In this document: piece by piece, positions 27,714-37,138 of the stretch
Layout: each line of letters starts with the position of its first letter
How positions within the stretch are numbered: position 1 is the first letter of the stretch
Origin: Mangrovivirga halotolerans
Lineage (GTDB): Bacteria; Bacteroidota; Bacteroidia; Cytophagales; Cyclobacteriaceae
Assembly (NCBI RefSeq): GCF_026241165.1
Contig: NZ_JAPFQN010000002.1
Coordinates: forward strand, 496,001-560,000
Reading direction: 5' to 3'
Length of the DNA stretch: 64,000 nt
The notes under the pieces: model-generated
Seen by the model: only the letters and a program-made list of their open reading frames with translations
The model's database searches: none
Told to the model about the DNA's origin: nothing
Program-made: the position numbers and the translations under genes

Positions 27714-28352
27714 ATGAAAATACATACTTTTACTTTCAACCCATTTTATGAGAACACCTTCGTGGTAGCGAATGATAATGGAGATTGCATGATCATCGAT
27801 CCGGGATGTTATGAGAAGGAAGAAAAAGAAATACTTGATAACTTCATTTCTAAGAACAATTATCAGGTTAAAAAACTGATCAATACACATTGCCACATTG
27901 ATCACGTACTGGGTAATGCTCATGTTAAGAAAAAGTATAATGTTGATCTGGAAGGTCATGAAAATGACATTGAAACTTTAAAAGCCGTTGAAACATATGC
28001 TCCTGCTTATGGTTTTGCTAATTATGAATCTACAGAAATGAATACTTATTTAAAAGAGGGTGATACGGTAAATCTTGGTGATGATAAATTTGAAGTATTA
28101 TTTGTTCCCGGCCATGCTCCGGGGCATATCGCTCTATATAACAAAATTGAAAAAGTTCTAATTGGAGGCGATGTCCTTTTCAATGGTAGTATTGGCCGTA
28201 CAGATTTGCCAGGAGGTGATTTTGATACTCTTGCGAAATCTATTAAAGAAAAAATTTATACCCTTCCTGATGATGTCACTGTGTACTGTGGACATGGAGA
28301 AGCCACATCTATAGGTAAGGAAAAAGTCTCAAACCCATTTGTAAAAGCCTGA
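27714..28352 (+). CDS. MBL-fold metallo-hydrolase, glyoxalase II-like
   Basis: 212 residues from ATG 27714 (MKIHTFTFNPFYENTFVVAN), which matches family starts; an in-frame start at 27690 would lie inside the divergent promoter region. The binuclear zinc motif is T58-H-C-H-I-D-H64, followed by VPGHAPGHIALY, IGGDVLF, GRTDLPGGDF and YCGHGEAT. Such short proteins hydrolyse thioesters such as S-lactoyl-glutathione or similar small substrates; the exact substrate is not shown. One base separates it from pssA, so they form an operon. Confidence 0.9.
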   Translation: MKIHTFTFNPFYENTFVVANDNGDCMIIDPGCYEKEEKEILDNFISKNNYQVKKLINTHCHIDHVLGNAHVKKKYNVDLEGHENDIETLKAVETYAPAYGFANYESTEMNTYLKEGDTVNLGDDKFEVLFVPGHAPGHIALYNKIEKVLIGGDVLFNGSIGRTDLPGGDFDTLAKSIKEKIYTLPDDVTVYCGHGEATSIGKEKVSNPFVKA

Positions 28353-28353
28353 T

Positions 28354-29058
28354 ATGTTTGTAAAAAAGGTAATAAAAAACATCCCGAATACAATTACCTC
28401 CTTAAATCTGTTTTGCGGAGTTATTGGTATATCATTTGCCTTTTCTAATAGGCTTGATTTGGCAGCTTATATGATCTGGCTTGCCGGCCTGCTGGACTTT
28501 TTTGACGGTTTTGCAGCTCGCCTCTTAAAAGTCAGCTCCCCTATAGGAAAAGAACTTGACAGTCTTGCCGATGTAGTTTCATTCGGAGTATTGCCGGGAT
28601 TTATAATGTATCATCTGATCGATGATGTAATGGTTTATTCGTGGGTTCCTTATTTATCTGCTCTGATTCCTATTATGTCTGCAATACGATTAGCAAAATT
28701 TAATATAGATGATTCACAAACTTATTCTTTCACCGGTTTACCAACTCCCGCTCATGCAATATATATAAGTTCTTTGCCGTTAATAATTAATAATGGTAGT
28801 GAGGAATGGATAGGCTGGTTTAGCAATCCTCATTTTTTAATAATAAGCACGGTTGTATTTTCTTTAATGCTGGTTAGTAAATTGCCTTTAATAGCATTTA
28901 AATTTAAATCTTATGATTTGAAAGCCAATGCTTTTAAATACATGTTATTATTCCTTAGTGTGATTATTTTATTAATTTTGGGAGTTAAAGGTATACCATT
29001 TGTGTTTTTGGCATACATAATTATGTCAATTCTGGAGAATCAATTAGCCGGTAGTTAG
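28354..29058 (+). CDS. pssA: CDP-diacylglycerol-serine O-phosphatidyltransferase
   Basis: 234 residues with six or more membrane helices. The CDP-alcohol phosphotransferase signature DGx2ARx8Gx3Dx3D is complete (DGFAAR, then PIGKELDSLAD). The flanking sequences NIPNTITSLNLFCGVIGI and SFGVLPGFIMY are typical of PssA. The enzyme makes phosphatidylserine, the precursor of phosphatidylethanolamine, at the cytoplasmic membrane. psd is not in the window. The gene is tightly linked to the upstream hydrolase and lies 11 bases before porU. Confidence 0.93.
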   Translation: MFVKKVIKNIPNTITSLNLFCGVIGISFAFSNRLDLAAYMIWLAGLLDFFDGFAARLLKVSSPIGKELDSLADVVSFGVLPGFIMYHLIDDVMVYSWVPYLSALIPIMSAIRLAKFNIDDSQTYSFTGLPTPAHAIYISSLPLIINNGSEEWIGWFSNPHFLIISTVVFSLMLVSKLPLIAFKFKSYDLKANAFKYMLLFLSVIILLILGVKGIPFVFLAYIIMSILENQLAGS

Positions 29059-29069
29059 TGAAATAGACC

Positions 29070-32000
29070 ATGTTAATGAGAGTAATAGATCGATTATATC
29101 ATTTTTTTATTTTATTGTTTTTCCCTTTATTGATATTTGGACAGGAACTACCAGGTTCAATATTCTCAGGAAATACATTTAAAATTTACATTCCGGAAAC
29201 AGGAATTTATAAAATTGATCACGATTATCTTATTTCCAGTGGCATTAATCCTGATGAAGTAAATCCGGCAAACCTGAAAATCATTGCCTTACCCGGAGGT
29301 TCTCTTCCTCAATTAATCGATGATGAAAATAATCTTCCCAGAGAAATCCCTTTGAAGATTAAAAACAACAGTTCTTCCTTTACATCAGAAACGGAAGTTT
29401 ACTTTTATGCCGAATCAATAGAAAAAACTTATTACTCTAATATAATTAATAGTGTATCTAACAATAAAAGTGTCTATGCTGATAGCGCTTTTGTTTATAT
29501 ATCCTTATCCGGCAATTCGAATTCTGAAATTATTGTTCAGGAAGAATTACAGGACAATTCTGGAGAATATGCTGAATGGATCACTGCTAAAGTTAAAGAA
29601 AAAGATGAAGCCAAAATTCTGATATCTGGAAAAGATTGGTATTTCAAGCCTTTATTCAACTCAAATAATTCACGCACTTTCGAATTACCCACGATAAATA
29701 CAGGATCAACCTCAACAGACAATCTAAAATTAGAGCTAATTAGTTCAGTAACCGATCCATCGACAGTGAGTATTTCTGTGGATAATTTACCCTTGGCCAA
29801 CCTTTCACTACCACAGGTTTCTAGTTCAGACTATGCAAATAAAGGTATCTCCTTTATAAAAGATTATGAACTGACTATTAATAATTCAGAATCATTTCAG
29901 GTAGACTTTTCTTTTTCAGGGCAGGGTAGTTTTTACATTGACAGATTAATTAGTTATTCATATAATTCCGGAAGTTATATCCCTTTAAACATTCCTTCAT
30001 TTATTGCCAAATCCGGGTCAATACAAGTGCCGAATAATTCAGTTATATGGGATATAAATAAATGGTATCAACCAAAAGAGATTATCCCTATATGCGCAGA
30101 TAATAGTTGCTCAATCGAGGTGAAAAAAGGACAACGTTTCATTATTTTTGAAAACAATCAGGTCCAAACCCCTCCTAAAGCTGAAAAAATCAGAGTAGCT
30201 CCCATTGCTTCGTATAATTCTGATTACCTAATAATTTCCGATCCTTCACTAAAAAATGAAGCCAGGTATCTCGCAGAATACAGAAATTCTAAAAATAATT
30301 TTCAAGTTGATATAGTCACTCCAAAATCTATTTATGCCATTTACGGACTCGGAAGAAAGGATGTGACCGCATTACGTAATTACATTTACCACAATTACAA
30401 AAATGGTGGTGGTAAATTAAAATACCTTCTATTAGCTGGAAATGCATCATATGATTTCCGGGGAATTGATCGTCCCGGAACAGATATAGTTTCAGCTTAC
30501 CAATCCAACGATTCTACCGACCCTGTTTATAGTTATGTATCTGATGACTATTATGGTTTTCTTGAAAAAAATGAAGGAATCTGGCAGGAACAATCTGGTC
30601 AGTGGCATGACATGGATATATCAGTAGGTAGAATTCCTACTGATGATCCTGAGGCACTTAGAGGTTATATAGAAAAGATCAAACATTATGAATCAATTTC
30701 TCTGACCGACACCACTGCATGGCAAAATAAAGTGGTTATGATCGCCGATGATGGTGATTACAATGCTCATATTGAAGATATAAATATATTGGGTTCTATT
30801 CTGCAACAAGGTGAATCCGCTTTCAACGTAAAAAAACTTGCTTTAGATGACTTCCCTCAAAAGTCTCTACCAAGTGGTCAGCGGTCTCCCGAATTCAATG
30901 AAGCAATGATCGAAGCAATGAATAAGGGAGCTTTGATGGTCAGCTATACAGGACATGGAAAGGAAGAGCACCTTGGTCATGAAGAATTCTTTAATGATGA
31001 GTCAATAGCTGCATTAAAAAATCTGGATAAACTGCCAATTTTTGTTACTGCCACATGTGAATATGGCCGGTTTGATTTTCCTCCAACAACCCCTGGTGCT
31101 GAAAAGATGCTTTTTAATCCATCAGGCGGTGCTATAGTAATGTTAACTACTACTCGCCCTGTTAGCATACCGGATAACTTTAAAGTAAATAATGCTTTAA
31201 TAGAAGTATTGAGACAAAAGAATATTCGAAATATGACAGTTGGTCAATGGTTTAGGGAAATAAAAAACCTGAATCAGGACAACAGAGGTAGCAGAGGATT
31301 TGTCTTATTGGGAGATCCTGCAGTAAAACCTGCTATACCAAAACATGAGATTAAAATCAAGGAGATAAAAAACCTTTCAAACAATACTGACACACTCTCT
31401 GCATTATCCAGGATACGTATTTCAGGCATTATCGTTGATCCTTTAACCAACCAAATCGATGAAGATTTCAATGGAAAAGTTGATGTAAATATTTTTGATC
31501 AACCAGTTTCAAGAACAACTATTGGGGATGAAAGTAATCCATATACTTATGAAGTGACCGATAATTATATTTTCAAAGGAAAAACTGATGCGATTAACGG
31601 TGAGTTTGAGTTTGAATTCACCGTTTCAAAAAATATTGATTATCGAACAGGACATGGAAAGGCCAGTTTTTATTCAGTAAGCACTAAAGAAATCCCTGCT
31701 TCCGGATTTTATACAAATTTAAAAATTTCCGGCAGTAACCCTTCACCGGAAATTGACAACAAAGCCCCTGAAATCGAAGCATATATTAATTCTCCTAACT
31801 TTATAAATGGTCAGGAAGTTAGCTCATCATCTGTTATGATAGCCAGACTATCAGATGAAAATGGTATTAATTTAAGTAATAGATCTCTTGATTTTGGGCC
31901 TCAAGCTATTCTTGATGATACTACTTTTATAGGACTAAGTGAATATTACACTTCCTTTTCAGATGACGAAACGAAAGGAACTATTTCATTACCATTAGAA

Positions 32001-32414
32001 GGCCTGAAGCCAGGATATCATAAATTAACACTAATTGTTCGTGATAATTTTAATAACCCAACCAGTATTCAGCTTGATTTTAATGTTAAAAATGAAAACG
32101 GACTGGTAATTTATAAAGCCAGTAATTACCCTAATCCGGTAAATGATCACACTACATTTGCAATAGATCACAATCGTCCGGGAGAATCATTAAACATATC
32201 AATGGAAATATTTAGTATTCAGGGAGAAAGTGTGCTGACTTATACAACAGATGTGATAAGTAGAAGTAATACATTAGAAATAGCTGACTTAAATTTACCT
32301 TTTGATACTGATAAATTCAGGAATGGCATATACGTTTATAGAATAATAGTTCGTTCTAACAGAGATGGGGCTAAAAATGAAATTTATAATCGGATGATTT
32401 TACAAAGGAATTAA
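29070..32414 (+). CDS. porU: T9SS sortase PorU
   Basis: 1114 residues: signal peptide (1-25, ending LLIFGQ), an N-terminal beta-rich region (about 26-370), a gingipain-like C25 cysteine protease domain (about 385-750), and a C-terminal beta region closing with a type A sorting domain (about 1015-1114, NYPNPVNDHTTFAID to ILQRN). The catalytic pair is His629 in SYTGHGKEEHLGHE and Cys663 in VTATCEYGRFDFPP. PorU removes the C-terminal sorting domain of T9SS cargo and attaches the cargo to the surface. porV follows after 32 bases. In Flavobacterium gldJ sits next to porU; here pssA does. Confidence 0.95.
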   Translation: MLMRVIDRLYHFFILLFFPLLIFGQELPGSIFSGNTFKIYIPETGIYKIDHDYLISSGINPDEVNPANLKIIALPGGSLPQLIDDENNLPREIPLKIKNNSSSFTSETEVYFYAESIEKTYYSNIINSVSNNKSVYADSAFVYISLSGNSNSEIIVQEELQDNSGEYAEWITAKVKEKDEAKILISGKDWYFKPLFNSNNSRTFELPTINTGSTSTDNLKLELISSVTDPSTVSISVDNLPLANLSLPQVSSSDYANKGISFIKDYELTINNSESFQVDFSFSGQGSFYIDRLISYSYNSGSYIPLNIPSFIAKSGSIQVPNNSVIWDINKWYQPKEIIPICADNSCSIEVKKGQRFIIFENNQVQTPPKAEKIRVAPIASYNSDYLIISDPSLKNEARYLAEYRNSKNNFQVDIVTPKSIYAIYGLGRKDVTALRNYIYHNYKNGGGKLKYLLLAGNASYDFRGIDRPGTDIVSAYQSNDSTDPVYSYVSDDYYGFLEKNEGIWQEQSGQWHDMDISVGRIPTDDPEALRGYIEKIKHYESISLTDTTAWQNKVVMIADDGDYNAHIEDINILGSILQQGESAFNVKKLALDDFPQKSLPSGQRSPEFNEAMIEAMNKGALMVSYTGHGKEEHLGHEEFFNDESIAALKNLDKLPIFVTATCEYGRFDFPPTTPGAEKMLFNPSGGAIVMLTTTRPVSIPDNFKVNNALIEVLRQKNIRNMTVGQWFREIKNLNQDNRGSRGFVLLGDPAVKPAIPKHEIKIKEIKNLSNNTDTLSALSRIRISGIIVDPLTNQIDEDFNGKVDVNIFDQPVSRTTIGDESNPYTYEVTDNYIFKGKTDAINGEFEFEFTVSKNIDYRTGHGKASFYSVSTKEIPASGFYTNLKISGSNPSPEIDNKAPEIEAYINSPNFINGQEVSSSSVMIARLSDENGINLSNRSLDFGPQAILDDTTFIGLSEYYTSFSDDETKGTISLPLEGLKPGYHKLTLIVRDNFNNPTSIQLDFNVKNENGLVIYKASNYPNPVNDHTTFAIDHNRPGESLNISMEIFSIQGESVLTYTTDVISRSNTLEIADLNLPFDTDKFRNGIYVYRIIVRSNRDGAKNEIYNRMILQRN

Positions 32415-32446
32415 CTATATTTAACCGCAGAATAACTCACTTTTCA

Positions 32447-33655
32447 ATGAAAAAAATCCTATTTATTCCAATCATATTTTTAGGAATTAACTTATCAACT
32501 TTTTCTCAGGGGGCTATTATTGCTGGTCAGGATTCAACCAGGAATGTAATAACTACTGCTGTACCCTTTTTAACTATAGGTCCTGATGCTCGGGCATCCG
32601 GGATGGGCGATGCAGGAGGAAGTTTATCCCCTGACATAAATGCAACATATTGGAACCCTGCAAAACTTGTATTTGTAGAGGGCGATATGGGGTTTTCATT
32701 TTCCTATTCTCCCTGGCTCAGTAAAATTATAAATGACATGGGGCTCTATTATCTTAATGGTTATAAAAAACTAGACCAGAATAATACCTTGGGGGCTTCA
32801 CTAAAATATTTTGATCTCGGAGACATTCCTTTAGCAACAGACGACGGTACCGAATCAGGCACATTTAGTCCGCGAGAATTTGCTATTGATGTAGTTTATA
32901 GTCGTAAACTAAACGAAGGAAGAGGAATTGGAGCTTCATTTAGATTCATTCATTCGAATTTATCAGGAAATTTTACTAACAGTGCTTTTGACACTAAGCC
33001 AGGTACTTCAGTTGCTGTTGATATCGGATACTACAATAATAAAGAGATCACATTTTTGAAAAAACCAACTGATTGGATTTTTGCTGCAGCAATAACCAAT
33101 ATTGGCTCAAAAATGACTTATACTAACGATAATAACAGAGACTGGCTCCCAACAAATTTAAGAGTTGGAACTTCGTTTGGAATTGAAATAGATCCTTATA
33201 ACAAATTTACTTTTGCATTAGATCTTAATAAATTAATGGTTCCTACCCCTCCTATTTATGAAAGGGATTCAAATGGAAATATAGTCTTTGATCCTAATAC
33301 AGGAGATCCGATTATACGAGAAGGGAAAGATCCTAACAGAGGCTTATTAAGTGGGATGTTTGGCTCATTTGTCGATGCTCCAGGTGGTTTCAGTGAGGAA
33401 ATGAAAGAATTTCAAATCGCCTTTGGAATGGAGTATGCCTATAGAAATGCATTCTTCGCACGAACAGGTTATTTTTATGAAAACGAAATGAAAGGAAACC
33501 GAAGATATTTCACATTAGGACTAGGTTTGGAGTATCAAAAATTCGGTATTGACTTTTCTTATTTAATACCAACTATTCAAAACCACCCACTTGCAGAAAC
33601 ATTGAGGTTTACTTTACAATATAACTTCGATGAAAAAGAGGATGAAAACGACTAA
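32447..33655 (+). CDS. porV: T9SS outer-membrane shuttle PorV (LptO)
   Basis: 402 residues, typical length. A signal peptide (MKKILFIPIIFLGINLSTFSQ) is followed by the family hallmark PFLTIGPDARASGMGDAGGSLSPDINATYWNPAKL and a FadL-like barrel ending in LAETLRFTLQYNF. PorV collects cargo at SprA and delivers it to PorU in the attachment complex. The gene follows porU in the same orientation, which is the conserved T9SS order. Confidence 0.95.
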   Translation: MKKILFIPIIFLGINLSTFSQGAIIAGQDSTRNVITTAVPFLTIGPDARASGMGDAGGSLSPDINATYWNPAKLVFVEGDMGFSFSYSPWLSKIINDMGLYYLNGYKKLDQNNTLGASLKYFDLGDIPLATDDGTESGTFSPREFAIDVVYSRKLNEGRGIGASFRFIHSNLSGNFTNSAFDTKPGTSVAVDIGYYNNKEITFLKKPTDWIFAAAITNIGSKMTYTNDNNRDWLPTNLRVGTSFGIEIDPYNKFTFALDLNKLMVPTPPIYERDSNGNIVFDPNTGDPIIREGKDPNRGLLSGMFGSFVDAPGGFSEEMKEFQIAFGMEYAYRNAFFARTGYFYENEMKGNRRYFTLGLGLEYQKFGIDFSYLIPTIQNHPLAETLRFTLQYNFDEKEDEND

Positions 33656-33665
33656 AAAATATTAA

Positions 33666-34934
33666 ATGCTTGACAGAACTAAAGCACCGTACATAAACAA
33701 TTTAGTTCAGCCGGACATCATAAAAGCACAGGAAGCTTTCATTTTTGAAAATACTCCTGTGTTTTTTGTTCATTCTGACAATCAGGAAGCCTTAAAAATT
33801 GAAATTATAACGGACTCAGGTTCAAAATTTGAGCAAAAACCGGCCGCAGCATCTACAGCACTTTCTCTTTTAAATGAAGGGACTATAAATCGAACAGGTA
33901 GCCAGATTTCGGATGGCTTTGACAGCCGTGGGGCTTTCACTGATTTTAACAATACCAGTGACAGGCAGCATATGTCTTGCTATACCCTCGAAAGATTTTT
34001 CCCTGAAATTATAGAACTCATGTCTGATGTCTGGATAAATCCTTCTTTTCCGGAAAATGAACTGGAAAGATATCAGAATCAAAAAGCAGAACAAATAGCT
34101 CAACAACGAAAAAAGAATCAATACAAAGCCGCAGAGGTGTTTAAAAATTCTCTTTTCGGAAAAAATCATCCTTATGGACGTACTGTTGGTCCGGAAGAGA
34201 TCAAATCAATTACACGAGAAGATCTTATCGATTTCCATCCGACTATGTATAGAAATCCGGCGATTTTTTTGAGCGGAAAAGTAACGGATAATGTTTTATC
34301 AACTCTCCAGGATCACCTGCAGAAAATACCAGTAGCCCAAGCAAACACATCAAAAACCAAAAAACCAGAACAGATCACAGATCTGATTGTCATTAAACGT
34401 CCGGAAAGCCTGCAATCAACAATAAGAATGGGCTTACCAGTTATTGACAGAGGGCATAAGGATTATTATAAACTTGTAGTCGCGAATGAATTGTTTGGGG
34501 GATACTTTGGCAGCAGACTAATGAAGAATCTTCGAGAAGATAAGGGATATACTTATGGAGTTCATTCAAGATTAATGCACCTTGAAGATGAAGGCTATAT
34601 GATTGTTGGTACGGATGTAATAAAAGAAAAAACTGAGGATTCTTTGAATGAAATTCAATCTGAATTGGAAAGACTTGCCACTGAATCCGTAGAACAGCTT
34701 GAATTAGATACCGTTATAAATTATTTAAAAGGAAACTTTATATCATCTATAAATACACCCTACTCACTCGTAGATAAATTTAAAAGCCTTTATTTTTACG
34801 ATATCGATTATGGTTTTTACGATAATTATTTTGAAAATCTTGATCAAATAACACCGGCAGATATTAAAAATACTGTTGAAAAGTACCTGTTAAATAATCA
34901 ATGGACTAAAGTTGTCGTCGGTGATTTAAAATAA
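33666..34934 (+). CDS. M16 (insulinase-type) protein lacking the HxxEH motif
   Basis: 422 residues with the two-halves layout of M16 peptidases: an N-terminal half (about 25-215) with SERYQNQKAEQIAQQ-like helix and FGKNHPYGRTVGPEE, and a C-terminal half with VVANELFGGYFGSRLMKNLREDKGYTYGVHSRLM. Active M16 enzymes carry HxxEH where this protein reads TALSLLNEGT (64-73), so zinc binding is lost. In bacteria such subunits often pair with an active partner, but no active partner gene is adjacent. There is no signal peptide, so it may be cytoplasmic. It starts 10 bases after porV and may be in that operon. Confidence 0.88.
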   Translation: MLDRTKAPYINNLVQPDIIKAQEAFIFENTPVFFVHSDNQEALKIEIITDSGSKFEQKPAAASTALSLLNEGTINRTGSQISDGFDSRGAFTDFNNTSDRQHMSCYTLERFFPEIIELMSDVWINPSFPENELERYQNQKAEQIAQQRKKNQYKAAEVFKNSLFGKNHPYGRTVGPEEIKSITREDLIDFHPTMYRNPAIFLSGKVTDNVLSTLQDHLQKIPVAQANTSKTKKPEQITDLIVIKRPESLQSTIRMGLPVIDRGHKDYYKLVVANELFGGYFGSRLMKNLREDKGYTYGVHSRLMHLEDEGYMIVGTDVIKEKTEDSLNEIQSELERLATESVEQLELDTVINYLKGNFISSINTPYSLVDKFKSLYFYDIDYGFYDNYFENLDQITPADIKNTVEKYLLNNQWTKVVVGDLK

Positions 34935-34995
34935 TACAAACAAAATTTACAATCTTAAATAAAGAATATTATATTCAAACCGGAGGATTCTATTA

Positions 34996-35778
34996 ATGAT
35001 CAGAATAGTCGGGCTGTACTTTTTATTTTTTATTTCTTCGCTAGTTGCTAGAGCTCAAATTGAGGGATATATTTTTGATAATGCAGAATTACTCAAAAAG
35101 AAAGAGTTTTCCTCTCTAGAGTTTTTTATGCGTGGCATAAACGAAGAAAATGCTCCTGAATATGTCTTCTATTCTCTAAATGGTTTAATGGGAGAAGATA
35201 TCCGTGAGGTAGGAAAAAGATTATACTCAAATATCATTACCAAAAATGACGAGATTGATCAGGGAGTACTTTACATATATTCAAAAGAAGAAAATGAATT
35301 TGCCCTGATTACAGGGGAATCCCTGAAATGGCATTATGGAAAATCATTCGAAGATAGTATCACCAATATCACCAAGTCTTATTTTGATGAGGAGGAATAT
35401 TTCACTGGACTGTCCAAAACATTTACCCAGTTATATTCTATGTTTAATAAGCGTGTTCCATGGCAAATCTCTTATAACTCGTTTACTGAACTAGGAAATG
35501 ACCTGGCAAATAGTGAAGGTAAACTTGTTGAATTTACAGGCATTCCTATTACCAAGAATCTGACCACTCTCCATGACCCAGATGTATATATGAGCAATGA
35601 ATATTACATAAGAGTTAAAGGGGATAATGGAAAAGTGATCAGGCTATTTTATACCATCGATATGCTTGATGATATTGAAAAGTTGATTTCTTCTCCGAAA
35701 GCTAGAATAATAGCAAGAATTGGTAGCCTCAGACCTTTTAAGTTTCTTTATGTTGGCAGAAAACCGTTAAATCAATAA
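34996..35778 (+). CDS. Secreted TPM-domain protein
   Basis: 260 residues. Signal peptide MIRIVGLYFLFFISSLVARAQ, then a region resembling the TPM domain (about 23-160): GYIFDNAELLKKKEFSSLEFFMRG, DEIDQGVLYIYSKEENEFALITGESLKW, FTGLSKTFTQLYSMF. The second half (about 165-260) has no clear match. TPM proteins are found in phosphatase-like and photosystem-repair contexts; no activity can be claimed here. The end overlaps the 3' end of rarA on the opposite strand by 7 bases. Confidence 0.65.
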   Translation: MIRIVGLYFLFFISSLVARAQIEGYIFDNAELLKKKEFSSLEFFMRGINEENAPEYVFYSLNGLMGEDIREVGKRLYSNIITKNDEIDQGVLYIYSKEENEFALITGESLKWHYGKSFEDSITNITKSYFDEEEYFTGLSKTFTQLYSMFNKRVPWQISYNSFTELGNDLANSEGKLVEFTGIPITKNLTTLHDPDVYMSNEYYIRVKGDNGKVIRLFYTIDMLDDIEKLISSPKARIIARIGSLRPFKFLYVGRKPLNQ

Positions 35779-37046
35779 CCATATTTCTCTTTCCAGAGGG
35801 CCTTCATTCTTTTTCTCATTTCATTTTCTCTTGCGTTGATTCCTGGTTCGTAAAACTTTTTATCTTTTATTTCATCGGGTAAGTACTCATCGAAAACGAA
35901 ATTATTCTGAAAATCATGGGGGTATTTATATTCTTTCCCATACCCAAGTTCTTTCATTAATTTGGTAGGCGCATTCCTTAAATGTAATGGTATCGGTAAG
36001 TCACCAGTCTCTTTAACAAATCGACGGGCATCCTTAATTGCTTTGTAAGAAGCATTGGATTTTGGTGAACAAGCTAAATAAACCACGCACTGAGAAAGAA
36101 TAATCTCTGCTTCAGGATATCCTATGAAATTAACAGCTTGAAAAGTATTCACTGCCATTACCATAGCTGTAGGATTTGCATTTCCGATATCTTCAGAAGC
36201 AAATATTGTCAGCCTTCGTGCGATAAACTTCACATCCTCCCCTCCTTCGATCATTCTGGCTAAATAATAAAGGGCCGCATTTGGATCACTCCCTCTCATT
36301 GACTTGATAAATGCAGATATTAAATCATAATGTTGCTCTCCTGCTTTATCATAGATTGCCATTTTTTGTTGAGCTACTTTCATTACAATCTCATCGGTTA
36401 TCTCAACCTCCTTTTCAGATGGAGAGTTTTGAACTGATAATTCGAAAAGATTTAGTAACCTCCTGGCATCTCCGCCACTATATTTTAAAAGTGCACCATG
36501 CTCCTTAACGTGTATATTCTTGTCTTTAAGCTTATCATCAGTCTTCATGGCCTTTTCAAGCAGGGATAACAGGTCATCTATAGTTAAATGTTTTAAGGTA
36601 TAAACCTGACACCTTGACAATAAAGCAGCGTTAACCTCAAAACTTGGGTTTTCTGTTGTAGCTCCAATCAGGGTAATCGTCCCTTTTTCAACTGCAGCAA
36701 GCAATGCGTCTTGTTGAGATTTATTAAACCGGTGAATCTCATCAATAAACAGAATGGTTCCTTGTTGCTTTTTTGCTCTTGCAATAACCTCCCGAACATC
36801 TTTTACTCCTGAACTTATCGCGCTCAAAGTGTAAAATGGAAGACTTAGTTCATGACTGATAACATCGGCAATAGTGGTTTTGCCGACACCCGGAGGGCCC
36901 CATAAAATCATACTTGGGACGGCGCCCCTTTTTATAAATCTATTCAGAACTCCGTCTTCACCAACCAAGTGGTCCTGTCCTACAATGTCTGCGACCCTTT
37001 GTGGCCGCATTCTTTCAGCTAATGGTTTTTCAGCTTCGAACAACAT
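35772..37046 (-). CDS. rarA: Replication-associated recombination protein RarA/MgsA
   Basis: 424 residues from ATG 37046 (MLFEAEKPLAERMRPQRVADIVGQ); the longer frame to 37097 lacks family similarity. Walker A GPPGVGKT (50-57), Walker B ILFIDEIHRF (98-107), sensor GATTENPSFEVNAALLSRC, then the clamp-loader-like lid and the C-terminal tetramer domain with DPNAALYYLARMIEGGEDVKFIARRL. The AAA+ ATPase acts at stalled replication forks. It converges with the TPM gene and is divergent from the transporter gene across about 90 bases. Confidence 0.95.
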   Translation of the reverse strand: MLFEAEKPLAERMRPQRVADIVGQDHLVGEDGVLNRFIKRGAVPSMILWGPPGVGKTTIADVISHELSLPFYTLSAISSGVKDVREVIARAKKQQGTILFIDEIHRFNKSQQDALLAAVEKGTITLIGATTENPSFEVNAALLSRCQVYTLKHLTIDDLLSLLEKAMKTDDKLKDKNIHVKEHGALLKYSGGDARRLLNLFELSVQNSPSEKEVEITDEIVMKVAQQKMAIYDKAGEQHYDLISAFIKSMRGSDPNAALYYLARMIEGGEDVKFIARRLTIFASEDIGNANPTAMVMAVNTFQAVNFIGYPEAEIILSQCVVYLACSPKSNASYKAIKDARRFVKETGDLPIPLHLRNAPTKLMKELGYGKEYKYPHDFQNNFVFDEYLPDEIKDKKFYEPGINARENEMRKRMKALWKEKYGY

Positions 37047-37138
37047 AATATTCAAATAAATTTTCCAAGGTCCAATGCAATGTAATACATTTGCCACAAG
37101 TTAAAGAAGAATCAATAAGGTAAGCCTCGAAATACTGG

